DNA from: Actinomycetota bacterium
GTDB lineage: Bacteria > Actinomycetota > Actinomycetes > JACCUZ01
Direction of reading: 5' to 3'
DNA: 43,549 bases
Assembly (NCBI GenBank): GCA_030841025.1
Contig: JAVEDJ010000309.1
Span: 1 to 43,549 of the forward strand
This document shows, one piece after another, positions 33,455 through 40,181 of the stretch. Position 1 is the stretch's first letter; each line of letters opens with the position of its first letter. The translations under genes were made by a program, and so were the position numbers. The notes beneath the pieces are model-generated. The model did no database searches and had not been told where the DNA came from. It saw nothing but the letters and a program-made list of their open reading frames with translations.

Positions 33455-34738
33455 GTGACTTTTCCGATCCATCCGTTCAGCCGTCCAGCTCTGACGCGAG
33501 CCTCGGTGCTGGGCGTGTCCGTGGTGCTGGCCGCATCTCTGCTGCCAGCGGCCTCCGCAGCGGCGGCACCTGCGCCGATCACGAGCCGCTACTTCGGCGT
33601 CTCCGACGGCGCGCCGGCCGGCACCTCCGCGGCGGGCTTTCCTCGGGCACCTGTGGGCTCGTTGCGGCTCTGGGACTCGGGTGTCACCTGGAAAGAGCTC
33701 GAGGTCGCGAAGAACAAGTGGAACTGGACCAAGCTGGACGCGATCGTCGCGACGGCGCGCGCCAAGGGTGCGAAACCGATGCTGGTTCTCGGCCAGACTC
33801 CCCGCTTCCACTCGACGCGGCCCGGATTGGTCGGGTTCTACGGCAGTGGTTCGCCCACGATGCCGAAGCTGTACTACTGGAAGCGCTATGTAGCCAAGGT
33901 CGCGCAACGATACGGGACCAAGCTCGACTACCAGGTGTGGAACGAGCCGAACGTCAGCGGGATGTGGCGCGGTACTCCCGCCCAGATGGCGCAGCTCACC
34001 GCCGTCACCCGGCAGGTCCTCAAGGCCTGGGCCCCTGGGGCGACGCTGGTGGCACCGTCGTTCCCGGTGCGTTTGGTGACTCAGCGGTCGTGGGTGTCCC
34101 GCTACTACGCGCAGCGGACCGGAGGACGCCCGGTCTCCGCCTACGTCGACGTCGTCTCGCTCAACCTCTACCCGCTGGAGAACGATCGCCCGGAAGAGTC
34201 GATGCAGCTGCTGCGGGCGTCCCGCCAGATCCTGTCCTCGCGCGGTGTGCGCGGAAAGCCGATCTGGAACACGGAGATCAACTACGGCCTCAACGGCCGG
34301 GGTACCGGTGCCAAGAACATCTCCCGGCGGCGAGAGGCGGCGTACGTCGCACGCACCTACGTGCTCAACGCCGCGAACAACGTCAAGCGCGTCTACTGGT
34401 ACGCCTGGGACCTGCAGCGTCTGGGCAACACGGAGATGACCTACCGCAACGGCGCGACGCTCGCGCCCGGCGGCAGGGCATTCGGCGTCGTCTCCTCGTG
34501 GCTGGTCGGCGGCCGGATGCGTGGGTGCACCGTGAGCTCCGCCGGGACGTACACGTGCACGGTGACCTACTCCGGTGGCGTCAAGCGCATCTACTGGAAC
34601 CCGTCGCGCGCGAGCACCATCCGCACCGTCGGCTCGGCGACCTACTACCAGGGCGCGCTGGGTGCGCAGACGCGGCTGCGCGGCAAGAAGGCTCTTCGGG
34701 TCAGCTACTCGCCCGTCATGGTGCGCTCGCGGCGGTAG
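33455..34738 (+). CDS. secreted glycosidase-like protein, copy 2
   Basis: 427 residues from GTG 33455, chosen because GGGAG lies just upstream; GTG 33431 is an alternative. It has a signal peptide (RASVLGVSVVLAASLLPAAS, cleavage near AAAAPA). The domain is paralogous to the gene before it: VGSLRLWDSGVTWKE, VLGQTPRFH, YQVWNEPNVSG (Glu164) and PIWNTEINYG (Glu274), YWYAWDLQ, and a Cys-pair tail with GGVKRIYWN and a VMVRSRR end. It lacks the Cys-rich insert seen at about 125-140 of copy 1. The substrate is probably a polysaccharide. The 51-bp gap suggests co-expression. Confidence 0.85.
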   Translation: MTFPIHPFSRPALTRASVLGVSVVLAASLLPAASAAAAPAPITSRYFGVSDGAPAGTSAAGFPRAPVGSLRLWDSGVTWKELEVAKNKWNWTKLDAIVATARAKGAKPMLVLGQTPRFHSTRPGLVGFYGSGSPTMPKLYYWKRYVAKVAQRYGTKLDYQVWNEPNVSGMWRGTPAQMAQLTAVTRQVLKAWAPGATLVAPSFPVRLVTQRSWVSRYYAQRTGGRPVSAYVDVVSLNLYPLENDRPEESMQLLRASRQILSSRGVRGKPIWNTEINYGLNGRGTGAKNISRRREAAYVARTYVLNAANNVKRVYWYAWDLQRLGNTEMTYRNGATLAPGGRAFGVVSSWLVGGRMRGCTVSSAGTYTCTVTYSGGVKRIYWNPSRASTIRTVGSATYYQGALGAQTRLRGKKALRVSYSPVMVRSRR

Positions 34739-34741
34739 CCG

Positions 34742-34763
34742 GCGTGGGCTAAACAGCCCGCGC
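34742..34763 (+). terminator. hairpin after the glycosidase pair
   Basis: GCGTGGGCT (34742-34750) pairs with AGCCCGCGC (34755-34763) through nine pairs (one G-U) and an AAAC loop, three bases after the stop. Confidence 0.6.
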
Positions 34764-34839
34764 GAGGGCATGATGGGAGCCAGCGCCGGCGAGCAGAGGA
34801 CGGCTCCGGCCCGCCGGCCTGGCAGGAGGACCGAGGAAC

Positions 34840-35058
34840 ATGGCCGTGGACGACATGGAGCTCAGGCTCCTTGGCACGCTCGAAGCATCCCTTGGTGCCC
34901 GCCAGCGGGCGGCCAACGGAGTGACCCCTGACGAGGAACGGTGCCGCCAGACGCTGGCCGAGATGATCGACCTGGAGCGTCAGATCGACGCCGAGACCAT
35001 CAAGGAACGCTCGACGCAGGAGCTCGACGGACCCGGCAGGGGACGCCACCGGCGCTGA
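34840..35058 (+). CDS. small hypothetical protein (72 residues)
   Basis: 72 residues from ATG 34840 with GAGGAAC directly upstream. It is mainly helical and charged: DDMELRLLGTLEASLGARQR and CRQTLAEMIDLERQIDAETI, then a basic Gly/Arg tail. It could form a short coiled coil. There is no signal, membrane helix or known motif, and I do not recognise a family. A strong hairpin lies 50 bp after the stop. Confidence 0.6.
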   Translation: MAVDDMELRLLGTLEASLGARQRAANGVTPDEERCRQTLAEMIDLERQIDAETIKERSTQELDGPGRGRHRR

Positions 35059-35107
35059 CCGGGCCACCCCCCGACCCCGCCCGCCGCACCACCTGCCGTC
35101 CGGACAC

Positions 35108-35135
35108 TGTCCGATGGTCCACCGACCATCGGACA
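35108..35135. terminator. perfect 12-bp hairpin
   Basis: TGTCCGATGGTC (35108-35119) and GACCATCGGACA (35124-35135) form a perfect stem with the loop CACC. It separates the 72-residue gene from the next small gene. Confidence 0.65.
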
Positions 35136-35234
35136 CTGTTGCGACGCATCGGGACTGCGCAGACTGCAGGGACAGACCCGCGGGCTGCCCGCCCCTTGCC
35201 TCAGCGCGCGGACAGGTCATGAGGGGACACCTCA

Positions 35235-35531
35235 GTGGATCTTCGACTGGCGTCCGAGCACTACCGACGGGCGGAGCCAGAACATGCTCGGGGCAACGAC
35301 GCCCGCCCGGACGGCCCCCAGAAAGTCCCTGCGGGTGCCGTGGGCGCGCACTTACCGGGCGCCGCCCCTGCCGGGCGCCGGCACGCCTTCCGGCTCGGCT
35401 ACGAACGCGCTGTCTGTGGCGCCCGCCTGGAGCGGATGATCACCTGGCCTGCTCTGAAATGGCCGGGCGGCCCGGTGCCCGTCGAGGACCTGTGCGGCGT
35501 GTGCGCGGATCGAGCCGCACAACGACGGTGA
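35235..35531 (+). CDS. small Cys/His protein, family member A (98 residues)
   Basis: 98 residues from GTG 35235, with GAGGGGAC upstream. The N-terminal half is low-complexity. The C-terminal half has His50, Cys61, then Trp-rich TWPALKWPGGP and Cys87-x2-Cys90 in EDLCGVCADR. This His-x10-Cys ... Cys-x2-Cys layout recurs in the minus-strand gene at 35728-35991 with the same His-to-Cys spacing, so a small metal-binding fold is likely. Similar short proteins are common in actinobacteria, as I recall, without function. It stands alone between two hairpins. Confidence 0.6.
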   Translation: MDLRLASEHYRRAEPEHARGNDARPDGPQKVPAGAVGAHLPGAAPAGRRHAFRLGYERAVCGARLERMITWPALKWPGGPVPVEDLCGVCADRAAQRR

Positions 35532-35547
35532 GCCGAGCTGCCAACAA

Positions 35548-35606
35548 GTCCGCACGAGCTGCCGTTGCCGGCGGCTGGTGCGGAACCGTCCACAGGTCGA
35601 AGTACA
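35548..35606. repeat. degenerate copy of the glnA1 3' end and its terminator
   Basis: GTCCGCACGAGCTGCCGTTG and GCGGCTGGTGCGGA here match the two arms of the hairpin at 36453-36498 with one mismatch each, and CACAGGTCGAAGTA after them matches the last codons of glnA1 (LYFDL on the minus strand). The order and spacing are as at glnA1, with gaps. In this copy the glnA1 stop TAG reads TGG. It looks like a partial duplication. Confidence 0.6.
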
Positions 35607-35727
35607 GGCCCAGCTACTGTTCTGGCCCGCTGAGCTGTCTCTAGGGCCATGGTCCTGACCGACAGGTAACCGGAAGCGTCGCGGCGCAGCCTCGAGATTG
35701 CTGGCCGGCGCGGTCCCCCCGGGCCGG

Positions 35728-35991
35728 TCAGCACGATCTGTCGTGAAACAGTCCGCGACGGCCGGTGGCACCGGCTCTCCCTCGGGGGTGGAGCCGGCGA
35801 GCCCACCAGTGACCCCGGACCGGTACTCGTCCCAGGCACGTCAGGCAGGGCACACCGTCATCGGGCGGCCATTGCTGACCGGTCTCGAGCAGAAGCTCGC
35901 GTACGACACCGCACAGCGACGCCGTCGCGCCTCGGGGCAGCGCGTGACGTTGTTCCGGTTCACCGGCGCGCAGCACAGTGAGCAAATCCAT
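35728..35991 (-). CDS. small Cys/His protein, family member B (87 residues)
   Basis: 87 residues from ATG 35991 with a clear GGAGG seven bases upstream. MDLLTVLRAGEPEQRHALPR is followed by ASLCGVV, Trp-Pro and PCLTCLG: His16, Cys27, Cys49-x2-Cys52. The His-to-Cys distance is 11, as in the plus-strand protein at 35235, and both have Trp-Pro before the CxxC, so they are likely paralogues. Metal binding is inferred. The basic tail (GHWWARRLHPRGRAGATGRR) is additional. A perfect 13-bp hairpin precedes the gene on its own strand. Confidence 0.65.
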   Translation of the reverse strand: MDLLTVLRAGEPEQRHALPRGATASLCGVVRELLLETGQQWPPDDGVPCLTCLGRVPVRGHWWARRLHPRGRAGATGRRGLFHDRSC

Positions 35992-36015
35992 GGGTCCGCC
36001 TCCGTGAGACGCCAC

Positions 36016-36050
36016 GCGCCCCGCCGTCATCGCTCAAGACGGCGGGGCGC
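36016..36050 (-). terminator. perfect 13-bp hairpin in the leader of small protein B
   Basis: GCGCCCCGCCGTC (36016-36028) and GACGGCGGGGCGC (36038-36050) pair perfectly with a 9-base loop. On the minus strand it lies 24 bases before the ATG at 35991. It may end upstream transcription or control the gene; no U-run. Confidence 0.5.
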
Positions 36051-36452
36051 TGCCGCGGACTGCTTCACGGCAGGAGAGGCCCGAGCCGACACGGTCGGGG
36101 GCAGCACCAGCACGGGCCTCAGCTCACACCTTGGGGCCCGCCTGTTGCACCGGCGTTGCATCCCACCAAGGCGGCGGCCCGCACCCATCGGCGCAGGCTC
36201 GTTCCTGGTTGATCAGGCGGGCGGGCGGCCGGCCAGAGAGACTGATCCGCGACGAGGCCCAGGCAACATTGCGCCCGGGCCTCGCCCCAGCCCAGCCACG
36301 CTGCAGGACCGGGCGGTGCGTCCAGGTTGCCCCGAAATGGACTATCTATTCCGCCACGCTGCACCTGGGCCGGTTCTGACGGCGTGTCCAAGGGGTGCCT
36401 CGGCCAGGACGGCCCTCGACACCTACGGCCGTCTGTGGCCCGACGCAGACGG

Positions 36453-36498
36453 GTCCGCACGAGCCGCCGTTGGTGCGGTGCTGGCGGCTCGTGCGGAC
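36453..36498 (-). terminator. 16-bp hairpin after glnA1
   Basis: GTCCGCACGAGCCGCC (36453-36468) and GGCGGCTCGTGCGGAC (36483-36498) are perfectly complementary with a 14-base loop, 20 bases after the glnA1 stop. A degenerate copy lies at 35548-35586. Confidence 0.7.
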
Positions 36499-36518
36499 TC
36501 TGTGCGGACCGAGGGGGC

Positions 36519-37943
36519 CTACAGGTCGAAGTAGAGCTCGAACTCGTGCGGGTGCGGCCGCAGACGGATCGGATCCACCTCGTTGGTGCGCTTCCAGTCG
36601 ATCCACGTCTCGATCAGGTCCGGGGTGAAGACCCCGCCCTCGAGCAGGTAGCCGTGGTCCGCCTCGAGGTGGTCCAGGACCGCCTCGAGGGACGCGGGGA
36701 CCTGGGCGATCTCGGCGTGCTCGTCCGGCGCGAGCTCGTAGAGGTCCTTGTCGACCGGCTGCTCCGGCTCGATCTTGTTCTTGATGCCGTCCAAGCCTGC
36801 CATCAACATCGCCGAGAAGGCGAGGTAGGGGTTGGACGAGGGGTCCGGGACGCGGAACTCGATGCGCTTGGCCTTCGGGTTCGCACCAGTGATCGGGATG
36901 CGGATGCAAGCCGAACGGTTGCGCTGCGAGTAGACCAGGTTGACGGGTGCCTCGTAGCCGGGGACCAGCCGGTGGTAGCTGTTCACGGTCGGGTTCGTGA
37001 ACGCCAGCAACGACGGTGCGTGCTTGAGGAGCCCACCGATGTAGTGCCGTGCGGTGTCCGACAGGCCGGCGTAGCCGAGCTCGTCGTAGAACAGCGGTGA
37101 GCCGTCCTTCCACAGCGACTGGTGGCAGTGCATGCCGGATCCGTTGTCACCGAACAGCGGCTTGGGCATGAAGGTCGCGGTCTTGCCGGCCTCCCAGGCG
37201 ACGTTCTTGATGATGTACTTGAACAGCATCAGCTTGTCGCCCGCGTGCAGCAGCGTGTCGAACTTGTAGTTGATCTCGGCCTGCCCTGCGGTGCCCACCT
37301 CGTGGTGCGCCCGCTCGACCTCGAGGCCCGCCTCGTTGAGACGCAGGCTCATCTGGTCGCGCAGGTCCGCGTAGTGGTCGACCGGCGGCACCGGGAAGTA
37401 ACCGCCCTTGTAGCGCGTCTTGTAGCCGCGGTTGCCGCCCTCCTCGACCCTGCCCGAGTTCCACGCGCCCTCGATCGAGTCGATGAAGTAGTAGCCCGCA
37501 TTGGCCTTGGTCTCGAAGCGCACGTCGTCAAAGACGTAGAACTCCGCCTCCGGCCCGAAGTAGACGGTGTCGGCGATGCCCGAGCCCTTGAGGTAGGCCT
37601 CGGCCTTGGCCGCGATGTTGCGCGGGTCCCGGCTGTAGGGCTCATCGGTGAACGGGTCGACGATCGAGAAGTTCAGCGCCAGGGTCTTCTCGGTGCGGAA
37701 CGGGTCCAGGTAGGCCGTCGCCGGGTCAGGGATCAGCTTCATGTCCGACTCATGGATGGCCTGGAAGCCGCGGATCGAGGACCCGTCGAACATCTGTCCC
37801 TCGGTGAAGAAGGTCTCGTCGACGGACTGCGCCGGCACGTTGAAGTGCTGCATCACTCCCGGCAGATCGCAGAAGCGGACGTCGACGAACTTGACGTCCT
37901 CCTTCTTGATGAAGCGCAGGACCTCGTCCGCGTTGCTGAACAT
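36519..37943 (-). CDS. glnA1: type I-beta glutamine synthetase
   Basis: 474 residues from ATG 37943 behind AAGGAGGATGA. It joins ammonia and glutamate with ATP and is the main ammonia-assimilating enzyme, a dodecamer. Signatures: [59 protein letters not shown], and [17 protein letters not shown]. The adenylylation site is intact (Tyr402 in [11 protein letters not shown]), making it the target of GlnE. A complete four-box GlnR site lies 72-109 bp upstream. A 16-bp hairpin follows the gene. Confidence 0.97.
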   Translation of the reverse strand: MFSNADEVLRFIKKEDVKFVDVRFCDLPGVMQHFNVPAQSVDETFFTEGQMFDGSSIRGFQAIHESDMKLIPDPATAYLDPFRTEKTLALNFSIVDPFTDEPYSRDPRNIAAKAEAYLKGSGIADTVYFGPEAEFYVFDDVRFETKANAGYYFIDSIEGAWNSGRVEEGGNRGYKTRYKGGYFPVPPVDHYADLRDQMSLRLNEAGLEVERAHHEVGTAGQAEINYKFDTLLHAGDKLMLFKYIIKNVAWEAGKTATFMPKPLFGDNGSGMHCHQSLWKDGSPLFYDELGYAGLSDTARHYIGGLLKHAPSLLAFTNPTVNSYHRLVPGYEAPVNLVYSQRNRSACIRIPITGANPKAKRIEFRVPDPSSNPYLAFSAMLMAGLDGIKNKIEPEQPVDKDLYELAPDEHAEIAQVPASLEAVLDHLEADHGYLLEGGVFTPDLIETWIDWKRTNEVDPIRLRPHPHEFELYFDL

Positions 37944-38014
37944 TCATCCTCCTTGTGGGCGCGCGACGGTCGCACGCCAGCTGTGCTGCCGATCTGGAAC
38001 GTTAGGGGGGTGCG

Positions 38015-38052
38015 GTTTCCCGACCGTGACCCACGTGTTTCGGCCGTGTTAC
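38015..38052 (-). promoter_or_regulatory. GlnR binding site, two a/b box pairs, upstream of glnA1
   Basis: Read on the minus strand: GTAAC (38052-38048), six bases, GAAAC (38041-38037), six bases, GTCAC (38030-38026), six bases, GAAAC (38019-38015). This matches the actinomycete GlnR consensus gTnAC-n6-GaAAC repeated twice with exact 11-bp phasing. GlnR regulates nitrogen-assimilation genes in this group. No glnR gene is in the window. Confidence 0.85.
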
Positions 38053-38130
38053 GCCTCAGGCTGTCTGTGTGCACGCAGTGGGCGCAAGCAGGGGCGCGGG
38101 CGCGAGGGAGGCGCGACTAGGCTCGCAGGC

Positions 38131-38607
38131 GTGGTGGACAGGCGGGGCGTCGGCGGGTGGCTCGGGGGTCCAGGGTCGGCGTACGGCGGCGCCGGCGGGC
38201 GCGAGAGCGCAGGTGAGGCACCCGTGGGCGGCGCAGGACGGACGGGGGGCCCGCCGGGGCGCGGCCCCGGCTCGCCGGCCGGTCTCGGGCGCCGCTTCGC
38301 GGCCATCGCGATCGACTGGGTCGCGTGCCTGCTGATCGGCCGCCTCTTCTCGGACAGCCAGTGGACCCCGCTGCTGATCTTCGCCGCGGAGAACATCGTG
38401 CTGCTGCCCACGCTGGGCTCGACGTTCGGCATGCGCGTCGTGCGGATCGGCGTGCGCTCCCTGGACGGTGGCCGGCCGTTGTCGCCGCTGCCGGCGCTCG
38501 TGCGGACCCTGCTCCTGTGCGTCGTCGTACCCGCCGTCATCTGGGACTCGCAGTACCGCGGGCTGCACGACCGCGCCGTGCGCAGCGTCGTCGTCAACCT
38601 GCGCTGA
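38131..38607 (+). CDS. RDD-family membrane protein
   Basis: 158 residues from GTG 38131. A Gly/Arg/Pro-rich N-terminus of about 50 residues precedes GLGRRFAAIAIDWVACLLIG, the R..A...D opening of RDD proteins, then two more helices and a final WDSQYRGLHDRAVRSVVV, the usual D.....HD end. Its function is unknown; RDD proteins are small inner-membrane proteins. A TAGGCT box ends seven bases before the GTG, suggesting leaderless expression. Lying between glnA1 and DUF4191 is the standard actinobacterial order. Confidence 0.88.
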   Translation: MVDRRGVGGWLGGPGSAYGGAGGRESAGEAPVGGAGRTGGPPGRGPGSPAGLGRRFAAIAIDWVACLLIGRLFSDSQWTPLLIFAAENIVLLPTLGSTFGMRVVRIGVRSLDGGRPLSPLPALVRTLLLCVVVPAVIWDSQYRGLHDRAVRSVVVNLR

Positions 38608-38643
38608 CGCCGGGCGCGGGCCCCGAGGTCTCCGCTGGATCGA

Positions 38644-39348
38644 TCAGGGGCGCGGGCCCTTGGGCATCCGCATGTTCTTGGGCATCGGGCCCTTGGGGAT
38701 GGGCAGGTTCATCGTCCCCACGGCCTTGAGCCGGCGGTTGACCTCGCTGACCTGGTCGTTCTTCAGGTTGCGCGGCAGCTTCATCAGGTGACGGTTGAGC
38801 TTGCGGAGCGAGACCTGCCCCTCCTCGTTGCCCGCCTGCACGTCATAGATCGGCACATCGGGCACGAACCGCGCGACCTTCTTCTTCTCTTGGGCGAGCA
38901 GGTTCGGCAAGCGGGTCGGGCTGCCCTCGGCGATGAGTACGACGCCGGGTCGGCCCACCGCGCGGTGCACCAGGTCCTGGTTTCGGGTGACGGCGACGCC
39001 AGGTGTCACCGTCCAGCCACGGCGCAGCATGTTCAGGGCCGCGGCAGCAGCGCCAGGCTGGCCCTCGACCTGGGAGAAGGCCGCCTTCTCGGCGCGGCGA
39101 CCGAAGACGATCGTGGCGGCCAGCACGCCGAGCATCAGCCCGAAGATGCCGACGTAGATCGGATGCCCGATCAACAGTCCGATGGCGATCGCCACCGCGA
39201 GGACCAGGAAGAAGGCCGCGGCAGTCACCCAGCCGACCATCCGGTCGACCTTGCGCGTCATGGTGTAGGCGGAGCGGATCTGACCGGTCCGGCTCATCTT
39301 CTTGGGGGCGGCAGCGCCGTCTGGGGCGCTGTCCTTGGTGCGTGCCAT
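38644..39348 (-). CDS. DUF4191 membrane protein
   Basis: 234 residues from ATG 39348. A basic N-terminus (MARTKDSAPDGAAAPKK) is followed by two helices (about 40-60 and 63-83), FGRRAEKAAFSQVEGQPGAA, RRGWTVTPGVAVTRNQDLVH and a C-terminal KLNRHLMKLPRNLKNDQVSE with a proline-rich PKGPMPKNMRMPKGPRP end. This pattern is that of actinobacterial DUF4191, normally next to lipA. Its function is not known. Here a methyltransferase and a glycosyltransferase stand between it and lipA. Confidence 0.9.
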   Translation of the reverse strand: MARTKDSAPDGAAAPKKMSRTGQIRSAYTMTRKVDRMVGWVTAAAFFLVLAVAIAIGLLIGHPIYVGIFGLMLGVLAATIVFGRRAEKAAFSQVEGQPGAAAAALNMLRRGWTVTPGVAVTRNQDLVHRAVGRPGVVLIAEGSPTRLPNLLAQEKKKVARFVPDVPIYDVQAGNEEGQVSLRKLNRHLMKLPRNLKNDQVSEVNRRLKAVGTMNLPIPKGPMPKNMRMPKGPRP

Positions 39349-39404
39349 GACGCGCAGGATACGGTGCTCGCTGACCGAGTCGTGCAACGGCCGAGCAGGA
39401 GCAG

Positions 39405-40181
39405 ATGCGCTACCTCGACTTTCTTCGTGGGCTCCACAGCCACCTACAGCCATCCACCTACCTCGAGATCGGCATCCGCAACGGCGGCAGCCTCGCGCTC
39501 TCGCGGTGCCGCAGCGTGGGGATCGACCCCGCCTACAACCTCACCGCGGAGATCGACGGCGACCTCGCGCTCTTCCGCACGATCAGCGACGAGTACTTCT
39601 CGCGGCCCGAGCCGCTGGCGCCCTTCGGGAACCGGCCGATCGACCTGGCGTTCATCGACGGTTTGCACCTGTTCGAGTTCGCCCTGCGTGACTTCATCTA
39701 TGTCGAGCGGTACGCCGCCACGGGCGGGGTCGCCATCTTCGACGACGTCTTCCCTCGCACCGTGGACGAGGCGGCGCGCGACCGTCACACGGTGTCCTGG
39801 ACAGGTGACGTGTTCAAGGTGCTGCAGGTGCTCGAGCGATACCGCCCGGACCTGGCCTGCATCCGGGTCGGCACGCAGCCGACGGGTCTGTTCGTGGTGG
39901 CCGGGCTCGATCCGACGTCCACGGTCCTGCACGACCACTACGACGAGATCATCGAGCAGTACATCACCGCCGACCCGCAGGACGTGCCGGCCGAGATCCT
40001 CGACCGCGCGGGAGTGCAACCGCCGCAGCGGGTGCTCGACTCACCGGTCTGGGAGGTCATCCGAGCGGCCCGGGAGATCGGCGCGTCCAACGAGCAGCTT
40101 CGCCCGGACCTGGCCGAATCCCTGCGGACGAGCCTGGGCCTGTCACCGACGGGCGCGGCAGGGGCGGCAGGGACGGCCTAG
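39405..40181 (+). CDS. class I SAM-dependent methyltransferase-like protein
   Basis: 258 residues from ATG 39405 with AGGAG close upstream. SAM-binding motif I is YLEIGIRNGGSLAL (about 19-32), followed by VGIDP and DLAFIDGLHLFEFALRDF and GGVAIFDDVFP, as in the Methyltransf_24 group often tied to sugar or cell-surface modification. No signal or membrane segment. It shares its last four bases with the stop of the convergent GT2 gene, and the two may form a surface-glycan module. The acceptor is unknown. Confidence 0.82.
   Translation: MRYLDFLRGLHSHLQPSTYLEIGIRNGGSLALSRCRSVGIDPAYNLTAEIDGDLALFRTISDEYFSRPEPLAPFGNRPIDLAFIDGLHLFEFALRDFIYVERYAATGGVAIFDDVFPRTVDEAARDRHTVSWTGDVFKVLQVLERYRPDLACIRVGTQPTGLFVVAGLDPTSTVLHDHYDEIIEQYITADPQDVPAEILDRAGVQPPQRVLDSPVWEVIRAAREIGASNEQLRPDLAESLRTSLGLSPTGAAGAAGTA

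Larger units (their letters stand above)
35992..36518. other. 527-bp gene-free region with several hairpins
   Basis: No frame here has a convincing start and composition. It contains the 13-bp hairpin 36016-36050, an 8-bp CGAGGCCC/GGGCCTCG stem at 36253-36284 and the 16-bp glnA1-side hairpin 36453-36498. The rest shows nothing recognisable and may be decayed sequence. Confidence 0.5.

Noticed and set aside
36119-36460. Possible minus-strand ORF of 113 residues after glnA1
   Set aside because: It begins inside the glnA1-side hairpin, is low in complexity, and has no ribosome site or recognisable motif.
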